From NCBI GenBank assembly GCA_951394405.1, contig OX596337.1, forward strand, positions 3,968,001 through 4,032,000: a stretch of DNA of 64,000 bases, written 5' to 3'. A program made the translations under genes and the position numbers. Below are positions 12,501 through 22,636 of this stretch, piece by piece (position 1 is the first letter of the stretch; every line of letters starts with the position of its first letter). The DNA comes from Coprinellus micaceus. Its lineage: Eukaryota > Basidiomycota > Agaricomycetes > Agaricales > Psathyrellaceae. The notes beneath the pieces were generated by a model that had not been told where the DNA came from, did not search any database, and was given only the letters and a program-made list of their open reading frames with translations.

Positions 12501-13723
12501 CGAAGGAACCTCGTAGTACGCCACACTATGGTTACATAAGCGACGCACGAGATGCCTCGTCCCGTGAGCCGATAGAAATTTGGCATTTGGCGGCCGCAAA
12601 GTCCTCGTATCAGACAGAACATGTCCCTATGAAATGCTGTCCGGTGCGGTGCTCCATCTCCCTTCTCGAGGGCGTCAAACCAGTGCTGAAATCCGCCGGC
12701 CTCGAAGCCTTGTTCGCACACTCTCGCAACGGAGACCGACGTCAGTGTATATCCGATGATTTCATCCCCCCAATCCTACAGCTTTTACGCGTAAATGCGG
12801 CTTGAGAGCCTTCTCGTACCGAAGTGTCAGCCCCGGTAAGAATTATTTGCATTCTGGAAGGCGCTTTAGTACCCGTCCTCCCCACGCGCCGTCACCGTGG
12901 TCGCGATTGTTCTCTGTCCAGCCTCAAGATAGTCGGGACGTATGTACACCGGATACCAACAGCTACACCAGCCTTCTACAAACAAAGGCAAGGGGCGGTG
13001 GGATTGGCATGTAGGGCATGTAGCTAATCGACAGTGCGGCGCGCTAACGCGACGCGCCATGTAGCAATGCACTCTAGCCCCCAAACAATGGACACGACCC
13101 GAGCGTCAGTATTTATGTCAGTATTTATTGGATGTCGCGCAGGCTAATATGCACTCCCAGTAGCCAAGTCCAGCCTCATTGCTGCCGAGCAGATACTGAT
13201 CTCCCTTGCAACCCAACTCCTTCGCCAGTGCGCCACACAAGCATTAGCCAACAAGCGCCCAGGGCCGGCGCCGGTTATCATCGTGCCGGTCGGATTGCAT
13301 GACCGTGTCCGCAACCTCGTGGCAGCCACAGACTCGCATCCCATCGGGTTGGGTCGTCTCTCATGCACCTCAACCACCACGAGGCCGCTTTCCTGGTACC
13401 ATACACGACGCATCCTGCACAAATACCGAAAGCTTGGCACTTCATCTCTTCTTGAAATGGGATGGGCGCTTAGAGACCAAATTGGTAAGAGAATATTCGC
13501 GCAGTTCATTCAAGATCTTGTTGTTGATACATATCTAGATCTCAAGGGCAGGACAGGCTATTGTCGCCGAGAAGTTGGACATGGGGGTTGTGGGCCCTCC
13601 TACAGCTTCGGCATAGCACAGGTCTCTCCTTTTCAGACTATCGCAATGAGGCATTAGTAGACGCTATATGAACAATGAGATACCGGCCTGCCTCCATCCC
13701 CACCTCTCCAACCCCAATCGACA
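9556..13723. other. Long gene-poor stretch
   Basis: About 4.2 kb with no convincing gene on either strand except a possible exon at 13148-13657. From roughly 10.3 to 13.1 kb the open frames are short, the longest being 145 codons at 12368-12805 with no motif and no counterpart. The sequence lacks the pyrimidine tracts, splice-like sites and codon bias seen around it. It reads as unconstrained sequence. A short direct repeat GTCAGTATTTAT occurs twice near 13105-13127. Confidence 0.5.
13148..13657 (+). CDS. Possible coding exon, unknown
   Basis: An open frame of 170 codons ends in TAG at 13655-13657. It has no ATG until 13283, but AG acceptors lie just upstream (near 13141 and 13160). The N-terminal part has an amphipathic, protein-like stretch (AAEQILISLATQLLRQ, then PAPVIIVPVGLHDRVR). 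No family is recognised and no upstream exon could be joined. It could be the 3' exon of a decayed gene lying in the gene-poor spacer. The gene at 13724 starts only 66 bp downstream. Confidence 0.25.
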   Translation, partial: YALPVAKSSLIAAEQILISLATQLLRQCATQALANKRPGPAPVIIVPVGLHDRVRNLVAATDSHPIGLGRLSCTSTTTRPLSWYHTRRILHKYRKLGTSSLLEMGWALRDQIGKRIFAQFIQDLVVDTYLDLKGRTGYCRREVGHGGCGPSYSFGIAQVSPFQTIAMRH

Positions 13724-14900
13724 ATGGCCGACTGGAATCACACTTCATATTACTCTAGCCTGCCTGTCCTGCCTCTGTCTCCACCTCCCCATCCCCAACC
13801 GGCGATGACCTACGGGGTTTACGCTTCACAGTCCCCTGGCCCGCATTCCTTCTCCTCCGAGCTGCAGTCGCGGCATGCTCCCTTCGGACCCACCATGTCT
13901 ATGCAAAGCTCCGAAGACTCGATGTCCCAGAGCGAGCGTCTTACATCGGACGACATGGAGGTCGAGCAGAAACCCACGCGGAAGAGAACGCGTACTAACA
14001 AGAAGGCACCAAGGGCCTATCCGCTCGAGTTACAAGCGCTGGTATGTTCATCGCGTATTGAGAGGGCAATTCGCCGATAACTTACCCATCCGTTAGATAG
14101 ACCAGGGCTACATCATCTGGGGCCAAAATATACCCGGCATCCTGGCCTTCGACCCCTCCCGCGGCGTGGGTCAAGCACTCCATTACTCCGTCATGCACCT
14201 GGCCACTTCTGAGTCTCTGCTTGTAACGCAAATGCAAGCGTTCTCAGGGCGTGATGACGAGGTCGAGGAGTGGGGCTCACGACTTGCGGCGCCCCCCACC
14301 TCCAGTGTGGTAGTCCCTCCCACTCCCTTCTGGAATCCACGGCCCTCCCCTTCCAATCCCTACGGTCGCGACGGAACCACCCCTGTAGGCTGGAACTACG
14401 GTCCCTGGCCTGAGGCGCCGCGCGGCCAGAGGCCCATCGTTCAGTCGTCTCCCCTACTATCGGAGGCGGGGAGTCTGGATTCCACTTTCCCCTCTGGGGG
14501 ATGCTACGCAGACGACTCCATGACCGAATCCCCCCCCTCAAGAGCGTCTACGTCGTTTTTACACCCGGGTCAGAGTACGCCGTTCGTCACCACCCCTCCC
14601 ACCGCCACACCTGAGGCCGGACCCTCAACCCATTTAGACACGGCAACCTATCCCTCGCATTTCGGGAACGTAGTCGGTTTTCACTATCCCTTGGTGACGA
14701 CGGATGTCTTCACGCCCCAGCAGACGCTCGCTACGCCCATTAGCGTGATGTCCTGGCCCGATGATCCGTTCTTTGGCGCCCAAGCTCCCCCGCAGCAGTA
14801 TCTTCACGCTTCGAGGGGCCCTTTTCCCTCGGCTGGCGATCCTTCTGCATCATTCATCGCCAACCTGAGGACTGGAGGCGGTTATTATGGTGGTCCCTAG
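13724..14900 (+). CDS. Pro/Ser-rich protein of unknown function, copy 2 (complete)
   Basis: Two exons, 13724-14041 and 14097-14900 (55-nt GTATGT...TTAG intron, phase 0), 373 aa. This is the complete version of the gene cut by the left edge. Residues 1-85 are Ser/Pro-rich, followed by a basic cluster PTRKRTRTNKKAPRAYP (about 88-104) that could serve as a nuclear localisation signal. Then comes IDQGYIIWG, at the intron junction, and a long low-complexity Pro/Ser/Gly tail. No DNA-binding fold or enzyme motif is visible. Alignment with copy 1 needs several small gaps, unlike the flanking genes. A transcriptional-regulator role would be inference from composition only. Confidence 0.7.
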
Positions 14901-15529
14901 ACTATTCCTTTCGTTTTCTTCTAACTTATGTAACCTTCGTCCCGTTTGCTTCTTGCTTTTTGCCCTCCTTATTTACTCTCGCATCACACGCATGATTTCG
15001 CATTCGCATTCAACTTCCTCATTCAAGCTTAAAATTACTCTAAACGGGCCTGCAGTAATTCGCTCTCATTTTCAGCTCGCCCCGATTCATGTTCAGCACC
15101 ACTACTCATTATGCACTGCGTCAGACCCCCCGTGTATCCATAGTCCATAGCCACACCCACCGTGTATTATTATTAGCATGCTACCTCACTCACGTTTCAA
15201 CGACATGGGCCCAGGGACGCCTCTATCTAATGTAAAACTCTTCAACGGTACTTCTTCCTCCCTCCTTGTCACTTCTCATTGTAAACCTAGGGCAATGGGC
15301 CTTATTCCGTTTACGTAGTGTGAAGAGAGCGTCCTTAGAGCTCTCAGTTCGGCTCGAGAGGTTTTTCGACCCTGATGGCAAGTCTGAGAGAGAGTCCCCG
15401 GGACGGTTTCCATGGACCGCGTCCGTGGACCCCATTCGGAGAAGCCGATGGCAAACGGGACCAATTTAAAGCGCGTGCCAGCTGACCCGGCTTCGTTCGT
15501 TGTCCGTAACGTAGAACCCGACTACCGCA

Positions 15530-15964
15530 ATGCCCGTACCTTAGGAAGCACTGATACCGTTCGGTGAGCCTCAAGCGGATTGCGCATTTTCGAGGAACAT
15601 ATCTGATACGCATCCAGGTCTCTTGACCGCTATGTTCGGCACTGCAGGGACTCTTTTGAATGTATCTTCTCGAGCACAGAACCAGGGAAAGGTAAAGTAC
15701 CCTAGACATGGTCCTTGGGGCATATTCTAATGTAAATTTTACTCCTACAGCCGCCGCGTTATGGCTTGGATAAATGGGAGGAATCTATGTTGGAGAGGGA
15801 TCGCAGATTAACGGGGCATCTGCGTGGACGGACGGTAGGAACCCATCTCGCTCTCTAAGTCTATATCTCATGTTCTTAAACAATGCTCCACAAATTCGCA
15901 GACCGATACCGTCGCACCACCTCAGTTCGCAACGAACAGCATTATACAGGCATACCGGACATAG
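15530..15964 (+). pseudogene. NDUFA1: NDUFA1 second copy with nonsense codon 5
   Basis: The four exons (15530-15563, 15618-15691, 15751-15834, 15902-15964) correspond one-to-one in length with the intact gene at 1600. All splice sites are canonical, and most differences are silent (for example CCACCTCAG for CCTCCACAA). The fifth codon, TGG in copy 1, is TAG here, so translation would stop after four residues. The next in-frame ATG lies after the start of the membrane segment. Everything downstream is intact, so the lesion is recent, a readthrough site, or a sequencing error. I call it a pseudogene on the sequence as given. Confidence 0.85.
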
Positions 15965-16835
15965 CCTATTCTGTCTGCTATTGACTAGAGCTACCGCTAT
16001 TCATTCGACACGCGCTCCGCCCCGAAGCCTCGAGACCTGTCAGAAATCCTACAAATGCACCGAAATCAAGAGCAATTTGGTACAAAACTGGGATGAACTT
16101 GGGGCTGTATTCGCTTTTGCACCGTTACACGCGAGTCTGCCAAACACCAACGCCTCATGCACTCATCCAGGGGTGATACACAAGCCAGACCACGAACTTC
16201 TTCATGGGCACATGGCTCACGCAAAGGGTAGAGAGATTAGCTTTCTCGTAACGGTCCTGTTCTCTCAGCGAGGTCGCCTCGTTTGTTGGAACCTGCGGCT
16301 AGGCCTAATAGACCAGCCACAGTATCACATCTGGGTGCCTATTTTGCACGTCCGCGGATGTCGCCCTGTACCTTGTCGCGTCGCCAATCGTACGGGTGAC
16401 GTTAGCTCGAAACCGTGAATTTCCCTTCCGGATTTGCGAGAGCGGTCACCGCGCAGTCTTCGATCGCCCCACAACTGCAACTCAGGGCTTTTGTGGTGGT
16501 ATTGACCCAGTGGGCAATATACCTACGTTGTAGGCAATCTACCGCTTATTTTTCGCCGTAGTCGTTGTCTTTGTGCGCCTGGAGAAGCAGCCTTTTGATG
16601 ATATCTGCTTGTCTGTGGCGCAAGGTCGAACTCGTCGATTGGACAGGGCTGACAGGCCATGGTGTTCGGGTCCCTGTTTGGTGTCCTTGGACGACGAAGC
16701 TGCTCACGCCCGAAGGCACACTTTCGATGAGAGAGATGGGCGATAACGCCCCACATTCTTCCTGCGCTACTACCACAACCGGCGGTTGAGAAGCCGCATA
16801 TCAGGCTTGAAGCTACCGACTAACAATCCGGATCT

Positions 16836-19764
16836 CTACGCAATTTCGGAGAGCCAAGCTTTCAGATCGTGAACTACGGCGCCTAGCTCAGCCTCCGAAG
16901 CATTATTGGCGAATGCCTTTCCTTCCAACCCTGCGTCTAGCTTCAAGAATCCGTACCGCTGTCCAACGATCGAGCGACTCAAGTCCATCACAAGGTCGGA
17001 AATGTCACCGGTCTCGTCTAGGGAGTCGGACAACTGGGCCGAGCATTCGAGAACGATCCCATGTTTCGAGCGGATGTCCAGAGACTAGTGGATAAGAATG
17101 GCACGGCCAGGAAAGGGAAGGGAGGAAGGGTCGTCAGTCAATGTGATCATGGGAGAGGGAAGCATGTCTCCGGCGAGCTGAACTTACGATTTGACCCCAG
17201 GAGAAGGCTTGCTGCACTTGATACGTGAACTCAGGCGTCTGACCGAACGCCCACTCCCATTGCTGAGTTGGGTGCAGTGCGGTGTGGTGCGAGCGGGTAG
17301 AAAGGGGTAAAGACGAGCAAGGGGTCAGTGTTCTTCGCCCTCTCGGACCGATACCTCAACGCAAGTAAGGAGCGGAGCATGTGTGGGCCAACTCACCGGA
17401 AGCTCATCCATCCCCCTCTTGATCTCTGCGTGACCTCTCAGTTGTTCTGTGTCCGAAATGAGGATGGGCTAAAGCCGCGTGAAGGCCAAGTCAAATAGAG
17501 GTCCGTTTGGCGCCCGGCGATGGCGGGTGAGCCAGGTCGGAGGGAGAAGAAAGCGAGTCGGTTAGTGTTTGTGTGTCCGGCGGATCGACTGGCTGCGTAC
17601 CTCTTCGTCGATCGCGTAGTCTCGCTTAAATTGGGCGACAACAGCATCTGTGAACGCCTCGTGAGAGACATTCCTGTTGAATTGCTGTAAGTTGCAAACG
17701 GGCGACCGAACGGACGCAACACCCTTGGTCACCATTCGATCCTACAACGGAAAGGGAAGATAGAACCGGTTCACATTAGTATGCGTCTACACGTGCGCAC
17801 GGAGAAGAGGAAAATGGGCCCGTATCGAGCCAACGGGGCGGGATAATACAATAAGAACACGAAGCGTAAATGGAAGCGTTAACTGGACGCGAAGTTCGTG
17901 GATGAATCGAGATGTAGAAAGCAAAATAGGAAAGGTGTTGCACGAGTAGGAGGGTAGGCATCAACTGCAAAGCACCTTTGGGCCAGCGATACAAACATGT
18001 CAAGGTGAAACATTGATCCAGAGGTTTTGGGCATACATTGGATGGAATACCAAAGCCTTCCGAAAGCTAGGCATTGAAATCTTCCGCGAAAGTGGCAGGA
18101 GAGATTCCGTATGAACGGCATGTGCGTGAAAAGAAGGGGGCGCCCTTAATGAACAGCGCAGTACAGGGAGATTAGATTGGCTCGTTTTGCAAGGCAATGC
18201 AGAAAGAGGCATCCCAATGAGAGGGAGACAACCAGCATACATCGCCTCGTCATTGCACTTTGCCAGCGGGCGATGAAAGAAAACATGTGACCCGTGACCC
18301 CGATCGCTGCGCCGAGGGGACGGCCCTCCTCGTGCCTACTTCATGGCAATAGCGGCACGGGGGAGCGTCTGAGAAGGAGAAAATCATAACAGAACTGCGC
18401 CCAGGACGCTATCGCTCCAACGAGTTCGAAATACAGCAGATAACGGTTGACAGGTCGAAGGGCGATAGCGGGGGAGAGATGCCTCCGGTGGCAAACAGAG
18501 GGCCAGAGGAACAAAAAGAGGCTTTAGCGCTCGCGGAAGACGTTTAGCGCCTACCGTTCGGTCCGACCGTGAAGACCCGGCCGAGGGGGGCTAGAACGGA
18601 AGGAGATCCAAGATATATGGCGGGCGGAGAGAAGCCATGGTAATTGAATTGAAATAAAAGGATTGGGGAGAACGAGGCTGGACTGAACGTTGTCTGACTT
18701 ACCTTGCCCTTCACCCGGAGGAGGTCCCCTAGAGTATCAAGTCGAGTCGATATTAGCATAGTTCCGTGATGATACGCCCTTTGGTTGACTATCTTGTAGG
18801 CAGATCCTGACACGTAGATATCCAGGCACAAACGTTAGCAAGTTTCACCCCAAAGATACTTCACATCCATAATAACGACGAACCAGCACCAGCACCGATG
18901 ACCTGGCCATCACCCTGCATGCTAGGAGGCTAGGGGCACATTAAAGACATGAGAGGGAATTTGAAAGGAGACAGTGCCTCCTGTCTGTGCTCGTGTATGT
19001 CCAAAATAAATAAAAGAGGAAGAACTCATCTTTTCTGGACCAACACAGAGGTCGTTACGATCGTTGAGGCGAGCGTCTATCCCGAGATTACGAACTGCGC
19101 CGAGGACTGTGTCCCCAGTAACATGCCTATCGAACGAGGCTCTGGGCAGATGAATGCTGAAGTTGGTATTGCCCAGGTCCTATGGCAACAGACTGTGCGT
19201 TAATAAAGAGACGCGTTCACTTCATAATGAGGCGTCATCACGGGTGCGTGAAACGCGTCGCGAGGAGAGGAGGGCGAAGAAACACGTACGTGGTATACAG
19301 TTCCGCCCCCACTGCGTCGTCGAATGAAGGGGATCCCAAGCCTTTCTAACTCATTGAAGTTGACCTCCTTCCATGGATTTTGGTTCCTTCCAATCACGAT
19401 ACAAGGGCTATCTCGATAAATTAACAGCACAGGTCGTTGGGCGTCGTGTTGGCGAAACAACCTGTTCGTTTATCACAGTCAGCTTATGCATTTCCGATTT
19501 CTCCACTCTCCACTCAACCATGCGCCTTCCCGTGTTCAATTCAATTGTAAAGCAATTGAAAGGCGTGGGTGATGGAATGGTGGGGTATGAGTCCTGGACG
19601 TACAGGTCTTCCAAGGAGAGATTGAAGTACGGGTCGTCCGACAGCGATACGAATATCGAATGTTTTCCCCAGTCCTGCGGGAGGGATGGAGAGGCGCCCG
19701 TGGTATTGGTGGAGTAGTGGTGACGCGTCGATAAGCCAAGGGAACACGTATCTGACGCCAACAT
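16836..19764 (-). CDS. AIM22: Mitochondrial lipoate-protein ligase, intact copy
   Basis: Eight exons on the minus strand: 19604-19764, 19290-19461, 19030-19179, 18703-18813, 17601-17741, 17397-17423, 17188-17262 and 16836-17084, 361 aa. It belongs to the LplA/Aim22 family, which attaches lipoate to mitochondrial dehydrogenase and glycine-cleavage proteins. Visible motifs: SDDPYFNLSLED, the RDSPCIVIGRNQNPWKEVN block, RRRSGGGTVYH (residues 101-111), NDLCVGPEK followed by VSGSAYK (catalytic Lys at 161), RAYHHGTMLI, and KGVASVRSPV. The N-terminus (STRHHYSTNTT region) fits a mitochondrial presequence. The start at 19764 is chosen; an in-frame ATG at 19893 is possible. Exon 6 is only 27 nt. Intron 3 must be spliced AT-AC and intron 4 is 961 nt. 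The paralogue at 2898-5823 is broken, so this copy should carry the function. Confidence 0.92.
17742..18702 (-). other. Oversized intron 4 of intact AIM22
   Basis: 961-nt intron with a GTAAGT donor after RVKGK and a TTGTAG acceptor before DRMVTKG. It is the counterpart of the 946-nt intron in copy 1. No open frame is shared between the copies. A nested RNA or an old insertion could account for its size. Confidence 0.75.
18814..19029 (-). other. Likely AT-AC intron in AIM22
   Basis: Between the exon ending ..VGPEK and the exon starting VSGSAYK there is no GT donor or AG acceptor that restores the family motif. Reading the intron as ATGAGTT...ATATCTAC gives EK|VSGSAYK in phase 0, exactly the invariant K-V-S-G-S-A-Y of lipoate ligases. 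The pseudogene copy has the same borders (4842-5055; ATGAGTT and ATATCTAC). The 5' end resembles a GTGAGT site with A at position 1 rather than a U12 ATATCCTT site. Confidence 0.7.
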
Positions 19765-20329
19765 CGTCTGACCAACACCCCGTGAACCATGGAAGCTTAA
19801 GCGCCCAGGACGAGGAGACCCAGTGCATTTGTTGATGATATAGCGCTTGCATTGCGGGATATCGATGAATGCGTGGCGTAACGCGCCTAGCATATTAAGA
19901 AGCCACAGCCTTTAGCGAGGGCGGGAAGGGCTAGGATGGCGATGACGCTGGTGGGCGTTTGGGTTCAAGACGTCGGAGTGGACCTGGGTGCCCGTAAACT
20001 CGTGTTCGGAGCCTGATCTCCCCATGTGACCGCAGTTGATCCCTTTTGGGCGGGCGTATTTCATGATTCTCCTGGACCTCAGACTCGACGAACAAAGTGG
20101 TAAAAGGACTGCCGTATCTCTACGAATACATTCACCTTGGCTAATATCACAAGAACATGCTTCCTTCATGTCCGGAGCGCCACTGACGCGGTCGGGGAGG
20201 GGAATGTTTCCTCCTCTTTCCGTCAACTGCATGCGACGATCTCTCAGAAAATACTATTCTGTATTATTCTTCAGTAGGTTGGCACCAAGAGGCCAGTCGA
20301 GATATGCTTTTTCTCGCTAGATGAAGGGG

Positions 20330-20930
20330 TTCTCCCGTTCATATGTCGGCGAGGAAAGCCGTCCGATGGGTAGCTTCTGCTCTAGGATACGCATGCTTCC
20401 CGTTCTCTTCGAAGATCGAGGTGTACTTGGACCCTGAGTCGGAGAATTTGTGGCGTCGCCCGCTTGGAGGAGCCTGTGACGTTCCGCAAAGCATGGGTTC
20501 CCGACTTTGTTGAGCATCGAGCGAAGACTCTAGGACCCTGAGCTCATGCGATTGCGCCGTTCTGCGCTTTGATTCTATCGGTTTAATTCCGCGCCTCTGC
20601 TCCAGGATATGGAAGGGTTTCCGACCTTTTTGAATACCGAATGGGGACCCTTGAACCCTGAGCTCGGCCCATTTGTGACGTAGTGTGCCTTGTTCCGTGC
20701 CTCTGCACCGGCGTGCCCGTTCTCTTCGAAAACCAAAAGGCACCTGGACCCTAAAATCGGTCAATTTCCGACTTGCCAACTTGGGTTGCTTTGAACGTCT
20801 GGCATCCGTGCCTCCGATCCAGGATACACATGCGCTCCCGAACCTTTCAAAGGCCGAAAAGACTGTTGAACCCTGAGCTCGGTGAATACCGGACGTCACG
20901 AAGTTTGGTTTGAATCTATGATATTCCGTG
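20330..20930. repeat. Degenerate tandem repeat, ~95-120 bp units
   Basis: At least five diverged units are recognisable by a core GGACCCTGAG(C/T)(T/C)(G/C), or a close variant, at about 20429, 20535, 20653, 20749 and 20870. Most units also carry GTTCTCTTCGAA- or GTTCCCGACTT-like and CCGTGCCTCTGCNCC-like segments, so the copies share more than the core. The array lies immediately 3' of NDUFA8 (minus strand). Its translation in one minus frame is open and artificially extends an NDUFA8 exon, but this has no coding support. Confidence 0.65.
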
Positions 20931-21002
20931 ACGCTCTGTCTAGAGTATGCAAGAGGTGCTGACAGGGATAACAGGGATGGCGGATGTGAGGTTACAGGAG
21001 CT

Positions 21003-21901
21003 TTACTTCTGCATGGGCTTGAAGATGGGGCTCGGGTTTTCGTGCACTTGCTTGCCTTGGGGTCCTCCGCCAGGGATGGACTTGGTAAGGCCCTATTGGA
21101 TGGGGATGGAAGGAGACCGTGACAGCGAGAAGAGTTGGCGGATCCAATACCGAGCGAGAGAACGGCGCCAAAAGGAAGAAATATATCAGATATCCCGTTT
21201 CCCAAGAACGGAGCGCTGAACACATACCAGCTTTTCAAACATACAGGCATTAAGCGTCCTTTCAGGCTTCCGGCAAAGGTAATACTCCTTAAATCATGAA
21301 GTGGGGCCGAAATGAGGATTAAGAGGAAAGGGACGGATCGAAAAGTTAAAATTCCAGTCAGAACCCGGTTCATGGTGTACGGGTAAGAAGACATTACCTG
21401 ATTATTCCTCTCCAGGCAATTCCAGTGCGCATTGAACTGGTCAAGGCAGTTCTCCCGCATCTTTGTGATCCTGGATCCGACGAGCGCGATGTACGCGGTC
21501 GGTCATTAATATCTGGGAGGCAATACAGGCAAAGGGCCATGGCACCTACAGGTCCTGGGCACAGCGAGTGACCCTTCGTCCTTCCTTCAGGCAATGGCCA
21601 GGGTCTCGGTTCTCGTCCTTGCAGAGCATGAAGTCCTCTGTGGGTTCGGTCCGCGTTTCATATACGCATGTACGGAGAGGGAGACCAAGGACCGGGACCC
21701 TCAGTTAGCATTGCCATTCAGGAGAAGATGATACGACTACGCACCATTGACCTCTTTGCAGTGCGCTCCGATGAAGAACGCAGCCGATTTCAGGGGTGCG
21801 CTTGTGGTGCCCAGCTCGTCCACCTTGGGGACATTGCCTGGCATAGGAGTTGGGTCGACGACCTCGACGCTCCTCGTTGCCCCTGCCTGATACACGCTCA
21901 T
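21003..21901 (-). CDS. NDUFA8: NADH dehydrogenase 1 alpha subcomplex subunit 8 (complex I)
   Basis: Five exons on the minus strand: 21745-21901, 21550-21637, 21398-21470, 21228-21287 and 21003-21092, 155 aa. It is an accessory subunit on the intermembrane-space face of complex I. The protein contains four perfect CX9C pairs (Cys 48/58, 68/78, 90/100, 111/121), the hallmark of the twin-CHCH subunit NDUFA8, imported by the Mia40 pathway. Family blocks seen are VDPTPMPGNVPKVDELG, HCKEVNEDFMLCK, NRDPGHCLKEGRRVTRC and RENCLDQFNAHWNC. The start MSVYQAG fits fungal homologues; an upstream in-frame Met is possible. It is divergent from the gene at 22031, with only 129 bp between start codons. Confidence 0.95.
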
Positions 21902-22030
21902 CGTTGACGACAACGTTTGAGCCGTTGGGACGTTCCGGTTCGGTTCCATATTGAAGCGGAGCCCCAATATGCCCACTCGGTGCCAATGGCGTCGACCTCG
22001 TCGCGACGAATCGTGTTGAGCTCATTAGCC
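21902..22030. promoter_or_regulatory. Short divergent promoter
   Basis: The 129 bp between the NDUFA8 start (minus) and the gene at 22031 (plus) must contain both promoters or 5' leaders. No TATA box is evident. The plus-strand start sits in a GCCATGG context. Confidence 0.5.
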
Positions 22031-22636
22031 ATGGTGAGCAACGTCGCGATTTTCGTCGAGCTCAACGCACAGAAAGCTAATACACGTCCTCTAGGCCCCT
22101 AGACCACAGCCAAAATCCCACCAAATCTTGTTGAAGACTCATAAACTGACAATCGCCTTGTCTGGCGTGTCGCCGAGCACCACCATCTCCCAGCTCAAGA
22201 AGGACGCGCTGGAGGCGTTGACCGCGGACGTGTCTGAGGATCTCTTATTGTCAATTTCACCGTCACCGTCGAGCCTGTTGCAGTTGGAAAGCGGCAACGA
22301 CTTTGAGTTGTGTCGACAGGACAAAGAACGAGGGGTGCGAACTGGAACGTACACGGTGCTTGACACGGGTCGCCAGGTCCGGGAGCACGGGCTATTAGCT
22401 TGGGAGACGCTTTACATTCAATTCAGGAACCCAGATACAGGTATGTTCTCTATTTTGATGTTCATTCCCGTCGTTCTGACTGGTTCGTAGGCGCGCTTCT
22501 CCCTGTCACGGTGACTCTACCTACCATCGATGATGACAACGATGGGAGCGTCTCACTACCACCAACGGAGCGTAGTGAAGACAAAGGCAAAGGGAAACGG
22601 AGAGCAGCGTTTAGCGACGATGAGCTAGACATCTAA
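22031..22636 (+). CDS. Small conserved protein with ubiquitin-like N-terminal region
   Basis: Three exons, 22031-22033 (the ATG alone), 22095-22440 and 22491-22636, 164 aa. The intron directly after ATG (GTGAGC...CTCTAG, 61 nt) is inferred because no ATG precedes the long open exon, while a Kozak-like GCCATG abuts a canonical donor in phase 0. The protein starts MAPRPQPKSHQILLKTHKLT and continues IALSGVSPSTTISQLKKDAL, resembling a beta-grasp (ubiquitin-like) strand-helix pattern. The C-terminus is acidic and charged, ending SDDELDI after a KGKGKRR cluster. I do not recognise a named family. It is divergent from NDUFA8. Confidence 0.7.

Larger units (their letters stand above)
14028..19970 (+). 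repeat. Segmental duplication, copy 2
   Basis: Counterpart of 1-6010 in the same orientation: Pro/Ser-rich gene, NDUFA1, then AIM22 on the opposite strand. Intergenic matches include the spacer downstream of the first gene (catgatttc-type block near 14992) and the NDUFA1-AIM22 spacer (CCGAAGCCTCGAGACCTGT near 16021, matching 2101). The left limit cannot be set because copy 1 is cut by the window edge. The right limit is near 19970. Confidence 0.9.

Noticed and set aside
1..20000. Reading the duplicated block as two misassembled haplotypes
   Set aside because: Intergenic and intronic divergence is large and an unrelated F-box-like gene lies between the copies, which fits old paralogy better; not fully excluded without read depth.
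20339..21460. 373-codon minus-strand frame that starts with the NDUFA8 CHCH block
   Set aside because: It reads through introns and the tandem repeat beyond the true exon 3; splice phases and the four CX9C pairs show the real five-exon gene.
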